This document shows, in pieces, positions 46,569 to 55,437 of a stretch of DNA of 64,000 nucleotides; position 1 is the first letter of the stretch, and each line of letters begins with the position of its first letter. A program made the position numbers and the translations under genes. Below the pieces are notes generated by a model. The model was not told the origin of the DNA, ran no database searches, and saw only the letters and a list, made by a program, of their open reading frames with translations. The DNA is from Actinomyces qiguomingii (GTDB lineage Bacteria; Actinomycetota; Actinomycetes; Actinomycetales; Actinomycetaceae): positions 2,356,001 to 2,420,000 of the forward strand of contig NZ_CP025228.1 in NCBI RefSeq assembly GCF_004102025.1, written 5' to 3'.

Positions 46569-48395
46569 TCATCCTTCCTCATCTGCGCTTTCGTTCTGCG
46601 CCGTCTCGGCGGCCGCATCCGCCTCGGCCGCCGCCTGTGCCGCAATGACACCGGGATCCGGGGCGATGCCCAGGGTATGCATGGCTGCCAGAGCGACCTT
46701 GCGGAAAACCGGCGCGGAGACGGTACCACCGTAGGTGTCCTTGGGGCGGTACACGATCACGGCCACGGCGATTGCCGGATCGCGCGCAGGGGCGAAGCCG
46801 GCGAAGGAGGCCACCGTGCCCTCCTGGGTGAGGATCTCAGTGGTGCCTGTTTTGCCTGCCACCAGGTAACCGTCGATGGAGGCGGACTCCGCGGTGCCGC
46901 CATCCTGAGTGACGCCGATCAGCATTTCGGTGAGTGTATCGGCGGTCTGCTCACTGATGACCCGCACGCCGTCGGGCGTCTGCTGGGGCGTGGCATTCCC
47001 GTCGTCATCGATCCAGGCATCGATCAGCCGCGGGGCCACGCGCACGCCCTTGTTGGCGATTGTGGCCAGCACCTGTGCCGCTTGCAGGGCGGTGCCGGCG
47101 ATACCCTGGCCGAACATGGTGGTGTAACGCGTGCGGTCGTCCCAGTCGGCGGGCGCCGAAACCATGCCGGCGGATTCTGCGGGCATCTCAATGCCGGTCA
47201 GCTGCCCGAAGCCGAATCGCTTCAAGTAGTCATACCGCACCTGGTCCTCAAGCTGTTCACCGATCTGCACGGTGCCCACGTTGGAGGATTCGGCCAGCAC
47301 CCCGGCCGAAGTGAGGGTCTGAGTCTCGTGATAGTGGGAGTCGTGGAAGCTCTGACCGTTGGCAGCGGTCCAACTGTACGGAATGGTCCAAGTGTCCTGC
47401 GGATCCATGGTGCCCTCCTCGAGGGCTGCCGCGAAGGTGATCACCTTGCCGACACTGCCGGGCTCGAAAATGGATTGGACGCTGCGCGCGTTACGAGAAG
47501 CCTCCGGGGTGTCCGCGGGTCTGGCCGGGTCCACGGCTCCGGAGTCGGCCAGTACCAGCAGTTTGCCGGTGGCGGGCTCCATAACCACCACGCTACCCCA
47601 GTCGGCGCCCTGGGCCTGCACGACCTGATCGATCGCCTCCTGAGCGACGGCCTGCAAGTCGGGGTTGATAGTCGTGCGCACGCCGGTGCCCGGCCGGGCC
47701 GCGATCTCCTCTTGCTCCCCGGTGGGGATTATGGCCCCGGATTTGCCGACCTCCACGCTGCCCTGACCATCGACGCCGGTCAGTAGCTCGTTCTGGGTCA
47801 GCTCCAATCCCGCGGAGCCGATGAGCGTACGCCCATCCCCCTCATAGGTGTACCCCAGGACATTTCCTGCTACCGAGCCGGCCGGATAGGTGCGCCGAGT
47901 GCGCTGATCCGGCTCGACACCAGGTATCGCCAGAGCGTTGATGCGCCGCCAGGTGTCCGGGGAAACGGCCTCGGCGATAACCACATATGTGGAATCCCCC
48001 ACCATCTTGGCACCCAACTCCTGGGCATCCATCCCCAGAATCTCGGCCATCTGCTGGGCGGCTGCTGCAGCGCCGTGCCCGATGACGACATTACCTGCCT
48101 GTCCGGTGGCCGGGTCGGTGCGCACCTCGGTGCGCTCGTACTGGGCGACCTTCACCTGGTTAACACCGATGTCGTAGGACACGGCGGAGGAGGCGAGGAT
48201 CGTGCCGTCGCGCCCCAGGATGTCACCCCGAGGAGCCCGATTGACCCAGGTGACGGTGCGCTCGGCCTGGGCCTGAGCGGCCAGCGTCGGGCCGTCCACA
48301 ACCTGTAACCAGGCGGTTCTGCCCGCCAACGCACCGAATCCTGCCAGCCCCATCAGCTGCAGGACACGACGTCTGCTCGGGTCGACTGGATTCAC
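46569..48395 (-). CDS. ftsI: Septal class B penicillin-binding protein FtsI (PBP3)
   Basis: A 608-residue transpeptidase that cross-links septal peptidoglycan. It has an N-terminal membrane anchor (about residues 10-28), the class B dimerisation domain with RAPRGDILGRDGTILA, and the transpeptidase domain with SIFEPGSVGK (Ser nucleophile in SVGK), AESSNVGTV (SxN) and VAGKTGTTE (KTG). The frame is intact. It overlaps the FtsL-like gene by 4 bases. Confidence 0.95.
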   Translation of the reverse strand: MNPVDPSRRRVLQLMGLAGFGALAGRTAWLQVVDGPTLAAQAQAERTVTWVNRAPRGDILGRDGTILASSAVSYDIGVNQVKVAQYERTEVRTDPATGQAGNVVIGHGAAAAAQQMAEILGMDAQELGAKMVGDSTYVVIAEAVSPDTWRRINALAIPGVEPDQRTRRTYPAGSVAGNVLGYTYEGDGRTLIGSAGLELTQNELLTGVDGQGSVEVGKSGAIIPTGEQEEIAARPGTGVRTTINPDLQAVAQEAIDQVVQAQGADWGSVVVMEPATGKLLVLADSGAVDPARPADTPEASRNARSVQSIFEPGSVGKVITFAAALEEGTMDPQDTWTIPYSWTAANGQSFHDSHYHETQTLTSAGVLAESSNVGTVQIGEQLEDQVRYDYLKRFGFGQLTGIEMPAESAGMVSAPADWDDRTRYTTMFGQGIAGTALQAAQVLATIANKGVRVAPRLIDAWIDDDGNATPQQTPDGVRVISEQTADTLTEMLIGVTQDGGTAESASIDGYLVAGKTGTTEILTQEGTVASFAGFAPARDPAIAVAVIVYRPKDTYGGTVSAPVFRKVALAAMHTLGIAPDPGVIAAQAAAEADAAAETAQNESADEEG

Positions 48396-48858
48396 TGGGC
48401 GTCTTCCGCCTCGGCGGCGGTGCCGCCCGCCACAGTGGAGTCAGACAGGTCGATCACGCCGGGCGCGGCCGCAGGGACCATGCCCAGCTCCGCCGCGCGC
48501 GACGCCAACGCGTCCGCGGCGGAAGCCTCCTGCACGTCCGCGCGCACGGTCTCGATGTGGTCGGACAGGATATTGAGCTCAACCTGTGCGGTCTTCATCT
48601 TGTAGGCCGTTTCCGCCATGCGCGCATTCAACATCATGGTCGACACCAGCGCGCAGGCGAGGATGCCGATCACCAGGGCGAGGAAGGGCAATGTGCGCCG
48701 GGAGGGGACAATGCCGCGCACTACACGCAGTTCCGGTCTTGCCGGGGTCTCCGCCGCGGGGCGCGATGCGGTGCGGTCGGCGGCGCGGGCGGTGGCGCCG
48801 TCGGTGAGCGAAGACCAGGCCGGATTGGCCGTGGCGCTACGACGGACCCTTGCGGTGG

Positions 48859-48862
<4 letters not shown>
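48392..48862 (-). CDS. FtsL-like septum protein
   Basis: A 156-residue bitopic protein between rsmH and ftsI: a polar, basic N-terminus, one membrane helix (LPFLALVIGILACALVSTMM, about residues 58-80), then a heptad-like region (AYKMKTAQVELNILSDHIET) as in FtsL. Sequence is too variable to prove orthology, but place and topology agree. Both ends overlap neighbours by 4 bases. Confidence 0.8.
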
Positions 48863-49932
<1,070 letters not shown>

Positions 49933-49968
49933 GGTGTTCCTCCTTCCATCCTGGTCCGGGTCGGTCGC

Positions 49969-50171
49969 GCGCCCACTGGGGCGCCCTTATTCGGCTCTGT
50001 AGCGTTATGTGGCTTGCTGCATCATCTGGGTACGCCGTTGCGCCAGGACTCCTCCCGCGGGTTCCGGCACCGGGGAAGAGATGTCGGACGCTGCGGCGGG
50101 CGGAGACCTCACGGAACGGGGTCCGTTGGTGGCCCTTCGGGGGGCATCCAGGCGCGGATGCGCAGATGCCC
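49969..50171 (-). ncRNA. Structured mraZ-rsmH intergenic RNA (mraW-motif candidate)
   Basis: The mraZ-rsmH gap holds two strong minus-strand stem-loops: 50142-50171, with outer stem GGGCATC/GATGCCC and an inner GCG/CGC pair, and 49969-49984, with stem GCGCCC/GGGCGC and a 4-base loop about 36 bases before the rsmH start. A conserved 'mraW RNA motif' is described upstream of mraW in actinobacteria; I cannot check the match to its covariance model by eye, so the identity is tentative. Confidence 0.4.
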
Positions 50172-50213
50172 TCGGGCGGCGGTATGTGGTTTTCAGGCCG
50201 GCGTGCGACCGGA

Positions 50214-50645
50214 TCAGAAGAACCCGGGGATGATCTCCTCTGCGGTATCGGCGAATATCTGTTCCTGGGCGGCCAGGTAGGTCTCCCATGCCCCCGCGTC
50301 CCAGATCTCCACGCGTGCGCCAGCGCCGATTACCGCGAGGTCTCGGCCCAGGCCGGCGTAGGCGCGCAGAGGCGCGGGGATGGTGATGCGTCCCTGTTTG
50401 TCAGGGATCTGAGAGTCGGCGCCCGAAAGCATTACGCGGACGTAGTCGCGCGCCTGCTTCTGGGCCAGGGGCGCCTCCCGCAGCTGGGCGTACATACGCT
50501 CAAACTCGGCGGAGGTGAAGGCGTAGATGCAGTGCTCCTGTCCGCGGGTGAGGATCACACCCCCGGCGAGCTCCTCACGGAACTTCGCCGGAAGGATGAG
50601 CCGCCCCTTCTCATCAAGGCGGGGAGCGTGTGTGCCCAGGAACAT
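50214..50645 (-). CDS. mraZ: Transcriptional regulator MraZ
   Basis: A 143-residue protein with two AbrB/SpoVT-like swapped-hairpin domains: [20 protein letters not shown] and the second [20 protein letters not shown]. MraZ forms rings and binds tandem short repeats upstream of its own gene, controlling the dcw operon. The ATG at 50645 begins the conserved MFLGTH; an ATG 25 codons upstream is inside the operator and is not used. Confidence 0.95.
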   Translation of the reverse strand: MFLGTHAPRLDEKGRLILPAKFREELAGGVILTRGQEHCIYAFTSAEFERMYAQLREAPLAQKQARDYVRVMLSGADSQIPDKQGRITIPAPLRAYAGLGRDLAVIGAGARVEIWDAGAWETYLAAQEQIFADTAEEIIPGFF

Positions 50646-50680
50646 GCGGAGCTCACTCCTCTCCCCCCTCGACGATCCGA

Positions 50681-50720
50681 TGCCCACCACATTACTCCAC
50701 TTCCCTCCCTTTTCTTCCAC
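50681..50720 (-). promoter_or_regulatory. MraZ operator: four decamers upstream of mraZ
   Basis: On the minus strand four 10-base blocks lie in perfect register: GTGGAAGAAA, AGGGAGGGAA, GTGGAGTAAT and GTGGTGGGCA. Three begin with GTGG; the second is degenerate. MraZ proteins of other bacteria bind runs of short G-rich repeats with 10-bp periodicity close to the mraZ start, so this is very likely the autoregulatory site. Confidence 0.7.
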
Positions 50721-51305
50721 AATGCGGCCGCATTACGGGATCACGATCGCGTCGGCTCCCGAGACGTCCCCCATCTTTTCCCGATATAAAGCCAATCCTC
50801 TGTGGTGGAGGGATGTGGGGGGAAGGGGGTGGTCCGCCACGGTGCGGGCGTGGCGATGCGGGCCACCGGCAACGTTCAGGCGGGCTCGGCGGGGTGCACG
50901 GGGCCGGGTGGAGCCAAAGGTGGAGGGAAGTGGAGGGGCAGGATGACTGCGGCTGCGGGCACCCGGTGGCGCCGCCCTCCCGAGATGCCCCTCAGCGGAT
51001 GCCGGCGACGGCGTTCCTCGGCAGCAAGGCTTCCTGCGGCAGCCCCCATCGCTTCGGGGCCCCTAGGTCCGAGTCGTCGCACACCGCTCGATCCTGTCGG
51101 TGAGACGAGGTCCGACTGCTGGTCAAAGACAAGTCGGGAGCTGAGGGTCGCGGATGGTTTTTGCCGCTTCACCGCCGTGGGCAGCGCCAGTGGCCGCCGT
51201 CTACGCGGAAAGCACACCGGCGTGTCGCCCCGCTTCAACGGTGTGCCGTGTCAAAGGGTCTCGGCACGCCGCTGGTGCCGGTTGTGGCCAGTCGCTGGTG
51301 AGTGA
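50721..51305. promoter_or_regulatory. mraZ-DUF3040 gap with plus-oriented MraZ-like repeats
   Basis: The 585-base gap has no protein with a convincing start or composition. It carries two more clusters of GTGG decamers, now on the plus strand: 50805-50834 (GTGGAGGGAT, GTGGGGGGAA, GGGGGTGGTC) and 50908-50939 (GTGGAG repeated at 50908, 50920 and 50930). They face away from mraZ. The rest (about 50940-51305) shows nothing I can name. Confidence 0.45.
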
Positions 51306-51686
51306 TCAATTCCGGCTGTCGCGGCGCCGGTCCCAGCGCTCAGACTGACGCTGCATGAAGGAAGAAGACCGCTTGACGTCACCGGAGCCCGCAGCGCTGT
51401 CCTTGGGAGAGGCGCCGGTGAGCATGCAGGTGACGCCCCACACCGCCAGTGCGAAGCCGACTACCCCCAGAAGTATTGAGCCGATACCGTTGCCGACGGC
51501 CACACCGGAGATCACGACGGTCAGGCCTAGGAGCACAAGGGCGATGCCGGCACCGATACGACGCGGCGAGGGCCGCCGCAGTGTCCTCTCGGCATGCTGC
51601 ATAGTCTCAGCCAGCGACGGGTCCTCATCGTTGAGTTGTTCCTCAAGGTCGCGTAGCACCTGCTGCTCGCGTTCCGACAATGCCAT
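51306..51686 (-). CDS. DUF3040 membrane protein
   Basis: A 126-residue protein typical of the gene next to the actinobacterial dcw cluster. It starts with MALSEREQQVLRDLEEQL, the DUF3040 signature, has two membrane helices (about residues 45-65 and 70-88) and a Ser/Arg-rich cytoplasmic tail. GGGAGG precedes the ATG at 51686. The function is unknown. Confidence 0.88.
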   Translation of the reverse strand: MALSEREQQVLRDLEEQLNDEDPSLAETMQHAERTLRRPSPRRIGAGIALVLLGLTVVISGVAVGNGIGSILLGVVGFALAVWGVTCMLTGASPKDSAAGSGDVKRSSSFMQRQSERWDRRRDSRN

Positions 51687-51902
51687 GGCACGCCTCCCTT
51701 CCGCTTGTGGGCCTACTTGGACGGCCTGGAAGGGGTCGCCTCCGCCTGACCGTCTGCACAACCGTCAAGGATAGGCCGTCGTCGTCGCAGGAGGAAAACC
51801 GGAGCGTCCCCTCGTCGGAAAACAACAATTCCCGATCCCCGGATCTTCCCGGCAGGTGATCGGGATGGATGACGCCAGGCCGCCAGTCGGGCCACCTAAA
51901 TC

Positions 51903-53141
51903 TCAGTCTCCGGGGTCACGTCCGGATGCCGGCCGGGTCAGCAAGCTGGCGGGGGCGAGGGAGTCCTCGCCCCACCGCCGGCGCACCGCGTCTGCAGCCC
52001 GCTCGGGGGCGCCACGGCGCGGATCGTCGTCAAGGAGCAGCTGGACACCGTCGTCGGCGCGCGACAGGCCCTCCACTCGCACTCCTAGCAGACGGAAGCC
52101 GCCACCCGGGGTGGGCAGGGCTTCAAAAAGCGTCTCGACCACGGCGAACAGGTCGCGTGCCAGATCTGTTGGAGCGGACAGAGTGCGAGAGCGGGTTACC
52201 GTGGTGAAGTCCGCGCCGCGGGCCTTGAGAACCACCACGCGACCGCGCAGTGCTCCGGCGCGCAGGCGGGCCGCGCACTGATGGACCTGATCAAGTAGGA
52301 CCCGCCGGGCGTGTTCGCGGTCGGTCAGGTGGTCGAAGAATGTGGACTCGGTGCCGATGGACTTCTCCTCCCGCAGTGGGGTGACCGGGCGCGGATCAAT
52401 CCCGTGGGACAGGTCGTGCAAATGGCGGGCGGCCGCGGGACCGAGGATGCGCTCCAGTCGGCGCACGTCGGTCGCGGCCAGTTGCCGCACCTCGGTGATG
52501 CCCCAGCGGGCCAGCGCTTGGGCGCTCTTATCCCCCACGCCCCACAGCGCACCAACCGGCAGCACGTTGAGGAAGTCCTGGGTGGCATCGGCCGGAACCA
52601 GCAGCAGCCCGTCCGGCTTGGCGTGGGCGGAGGCGAGCTTGGCCACGAATTTAGTGGCGGCCACGCCCACCGAGGCCGGCACACCCACCCGGCTGCGCAC
52701 CTCCCGGCGTATCCACTGGCCGATCTCCACCGGCGCGCCCATGCGCCGCCGAGCGCCGGACACATCCAGGAAGGCCTCGTCAACGCTGACCCGCTCCAGC
52801 AACGGAGTCACTTCACCAAGAACACTCATAACCCTCCGGGAGACCGCGGAGTACAGGCCGTGACGCACCGGCAGCACGACCGCCTGGGGGCAGCGACGCA
52901 TGGCCTCGTTCATGGGCATGGCCGAGGCAACACCGAAGGCGCGGGCCTCATAGGAGGCGGCGGAGACGACACCGCGGCCGTCACGACCACCGACAATCAC
53001 GGGACGGCCAGCGAGTTCGGGGTGCTCCAGCAGCTCCACCGAGGCGAAAAAGGCGTCCATATCCACGTGCAGGATGGGGGTGGCGGAGTCGTCCTCACCC
53101 CAGGAGCGGCGTGCTGCATCCGCCCGCGGTGCCCGGCTCAT
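51903..53141 (-). CDS. dinB: DNA polymerase IV (Y family)
   Basis: A 412-residue translesion polymerase. Catalytic motifs are HVDMDAFFASVELLEHPELA, VSAASYEARAFGVASAMPMN and RVSVDEAFLDVSGARR (Asp-Glu pair), followed by helix-hairpin-helix (LPVGALWGVGDKSAQALARW) and the little-finger domain. There is no obvious C-terminal clamp-binding pentapeptide. The ATG at 53141 has GGAGGAGGG upstream. It is divergent from the spermidine-synthase-like gene; no LexA box is visible in the gap. Confidence 0.94.
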   Translation of the reverse strand: MSRAPRADAARRSWGEDDSATPILHVDMDAFFASVELLEHPELAGRPVIVGGRDGRGVVSAASYEARAFGVASAMPMNEAMRRCPQAVVLPVRHGLYSAVSRRVMSVLGEVTPLLERVSVDEAFLDVSGARRRMGAPVEIGQWIRREVRSRVGVPASVGVAATKFVAKLASAHAKPDGLLLVPADATQDFLNVLPVGALWGVGDKSAQALARWGITEVRQLAATDVRRLERILGPAAARHLHDLSHGIDPRPVTPLREEKSIGTESTFFDHLTDREHARRVLLDQVHQCAARLRAGALRGRVVVLKARGADFTTVTRSRTLSAPTDLARDLFAVVETLFEALPTPGGGFRLLGVRVEGLSRADDGVQLLLDDDPRRGAPERAADAVRRRWGEDSLAPASLLTRPASGRDPGD

Positions 53142-53237
53142 ATCCGTACCCTCCTCCGCGCATCCCCGCGCCGCGCAAGCAAACTCGGTCCGCGCGTGCT
53201 GAGACGGCGTGTAACACTGCCACGATAACGTGCCCCT

Positions 53238-54080
53238 GTGACACGTGGTCAACCGCCCAGCCGCTCCAGAAGACGGGGCCGGGGCGGCGGGGCCTCCCCC
53301 GCCTCCCTGCCGACGGAGCCCGTGCAGACCTGCTACGCCACGGCACGCCTTGAGCATAGGGACTCCGGGGTGTTGCTGCTGCTCAATGACGCCGAGTCAT
53401 CCTGGATAGACCTGCGCGACCCCACGCATCTGGACTTCGAGTATCTGCAACAGATGGATGCGATCGTCTGCGCCCTACACGGACCGAAGACGGCGATGCA
53501 CGCGGTGCACCTGGGAGCGGCCGGCTGCGCCCTGGCCCGGGCCTGGGACGCCGCCCGGCCCGACTCCACCCAGTTGGCGGTGGAGATAGACGCCATGCTG
53601 GCGAGCAAAGTGCGCGAGTGGTTCGATCTGCCGCGCGCACCACGATTGCGTATCCGCGTGGGTGATGCCGCACAGGTTGTGGGGACGCTGCGCACGCAGG
53701 AGTGGGACGCGGTGGTGCGCGACGTCTTCGCCGACGGTCAGGTTCCGCCCACCTGTATGAGCCGCGATTTTCTGTTGGAATGTCGACGCGCGCTGGCACC
53801 GGAGGGGCTCTACCTGGCTAATGCCGTCTGTCCGCCGCGCGCTGCGGTGGCGGCGGAACTGACGCATCTGCGCCACCTGTTCGAGGGTGTGTTGGTCGTA
53901 GGCGATCCCGCAGTTGTACGGGGCAGACGCCGCGGGAACCTGGTGCTCATGGCCCGCGATCGCGCCTTGACGCAACAGGAGGTGGACCGCGTGGAGCGAG
54001 CGGTGCGCCGCCTGCCACTGCCCGTGCGCGCATGGCGGGCCGATGATCCGGCCCTGCCGCGTCAGTCCGTCACCGGGTGA
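53238..54080 (+). CDS. Spermidine synthase-like (class I methyltransferase fold) protein
   Basis: A 280-residue protein of the actinobacterial spermidine-synthase-like group: VHLGAAGCALARAWDAARPD is the nucleotide loop, LAVEIDAMLASKVREWFDL follows, and VRDVFADGQVPPTCMSRDFL lies at the catalytic region. The usual aminopropyl Asp is within VVRDVFAD, but the family members of this length often are not proven polyamine enzymes. The GTG start lacks a ribosome site and a -10-like GATAAC ends 8 bases upstream, which suggests a leaderless message. Confidence 0.8.
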   Translation: MTRGQPPSRSRRRGRGGGASPASLPTEPVQTCYATARLEHRDSGVLLLLNDAESSWIDLRDPTHLDFEYLQQMDAIVCALHGPKTAMHAVHLGAAGCALARAWDAARPDSTQLAVEIDAMLASKVREWFDLPRAPRLRIRVGDAAQVVGTLRTQEWDAVVRDVFADGQVPPTCMSRDFLLECRRALAPEGLYLANAVCPPRAAVAAELTHLRHLFEGVLVVGDPAVVRGRRRGNLVLMARDRALTQQEVDRVERAVRRLPLPVRAWRADDPALPRQSVTG

Positions 54081-54143
54081 GAAGTCTCCACTCCCTTCGG
54101 TTGGGCAGCCGCAGCAGCCCCACCGCTGCCCAACCGGCTCGTG

Positions 54144-55061
54144 CTAGGGCTGCAGGCCGTCGCCGGAGGTGTTCTCGTTCGCCTCCAGGAATGCCTCCAG
54201 GCGGGCACCGATCTCATCGGCGCTAGGCAGGTCGAGCGTCGGGGAGCCCTCGAAGCTCATGCCCTCTGCCTGTTGCAGCATGGCGTCGTACTGGGCCTCC
54301 AGGGCGGTTACGACAGCGCTGACCTCCGGCTGCTGGGCGGCCTCGGCATCGATCTCGGCACGATTTATATTGGCGGCCGCCTCCAGGTCTCCCAGGGGCA
54401 GCGCCAGGCCCGTGTTGTCGGCCGCCGCACGCAGTAGCGCGGCCGCCCCCTGCGGGAAGTCGTCACGGGCGATGTAATGCGGAATTGAGGCCGACAGGCC
54501 GCGCGAGTCGATGCCCACCTCACCCAGGCGCAGTTCCAGGAAGGAACTCATGGAGCCGGGGAACTCCACCCGGCCGAACACCTCGGTATGCGACTTGAGC
54601 TTATCGGGCTGCGAACCATGTACATGCACGTAGGTGGGGCGGGTGTGTGGAATGGCCATGGGCATGCCGGAGATGCCAACGGCCTGGCTGACCCCCATGG
54701 ACACCGCCAGATGAGTGACCGCCTCGGTGAACTCCTGCCAGCGGTAATCGGGTTCCGAACCGTGCAGGAGCAGCAGGTCCTCGCCGTCGTCGTCCTGCAA
54801 CAGATCCAGGACCAGCTCGGGCATGACAACCTCGGTGAGGGTGTTGCGGTCAAAGGTCATAATCGGCCGTCGCGCCCGGTAATCGATCAGACGGTCCACT
54901 TCGAATGTGGCCAGGCGCGTATGGGGCAAGGTCATGACGAGCTGTTCTACGGCAAGAGAGCCGGCGTGACCGGCGTCCATGGCCCCCTCGAAGTGGTACA
55001 GGAGCACACGCGGCGAGACGGGCTCCCCCTCAGGGTGCTCCACGGTGTATAGCGGTCGCAT
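54144..55061 (-). CDS. PAC2 family protein
   Basis: A 305-residue protein of the PAC2 (proteasome assembly chaperone 2-like, ATP-grasp-associated) family common in actinobacteria. Seen are LLYHFEGAMDAGHAGSLAVE, LATFEVDRLIDYRARRPIMT, LLLLHGSEPDYRWQEFTEAV and GVSQAVGISGMPMAIPHTRP. The ATG at 55061 has GGAGGAGCA before it; 109 upstream codons are not conserved. The C-terminus is acidic and helical. Its cellular role is not established. Confidence 0.88.
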   Translation of the reverse strand: MRPLYTVEHPEGEPVSPRVLLYHFEGAMDAGHAGSLAVEQLVMTLPHTRLATFEVDRLIDYRARRPIMTFDRNTLTEVVMPELVLDLLQDDDGEDLLLLHGSEPDYRWQEFTEAVTHLAVSMGVSQAVGISGMPMAIPHTRPTYVHVHGSQPDKLKSHTEVFGRVEFPGSMSSFLELRLGEVGIDSRGLSASIPHYIARDDFPQGAAALLRAAADNTGLALPLGDLEAAANINRAEIDAEAAQQPEVSAVVTALEAQYDAMLQQAEGMSFEGSPTLDLPSADEIGARLEAFLEANENTSGDGLQP

Positions 55062-55437
55062 TGCTCCTCCTCCCGCGCTCTTGGCGCTCGTAATCTCTGA
55101 TGCCGACGCCGCCTCGGGCCGCTGCGGTCCGCGCGTACGAACGTGCGTCGGCTGGTGCAACACCGGGGCGGCGGCGCATGTTCCCGGCCCGGCCGGCGGT
55201 ACCCCGCAGCGAGCCGCGGCTCCACTCCCGGCGAACAGGAAGGGACCCGGGTGGTTGATCGGGCCGATGGGGAGATAATGGGCGATCCCCGTCGGCACGA
55301 GTGCCGCCCCGCAGGGCACAGCTCGCCGACCCGTCACAACCGTACACGACACCATCGGCACTCCTGCCACCACCGCCGTCTCGTCCATTCGTCAATTCGT
55401 CAATTCCTTGTTCGAACCGTCCCCCGTGAGGCCGCAT
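55062..55437. promoter_or_regulatory. Divergent PAC2/helD promoter gap
   Basis: This gap separates two divergent genes and should hold both promoters. The only structure I see is an 8-bp tandem repeat (ATTCGTCA, two and a half copies, about 55387-55407) shortly before helD. No clear -35/-10 pair is recognised. Confidence 0.3.

Noticed and set aside
44964..47786. A plus-strand open frame of about 940 codons antisense to murE and ftsI
   Set aside because: Both minus-strand genes are unmistakable; no ribosome site or family resemblance in the antisense frame.
50802..51305. Plus-strand 167-codon open frame beyond mraZ
   Set aside because: It starts within the G-rich decamer array and its composition (Arg/Gly/Ala/Ser) is not protein-like.
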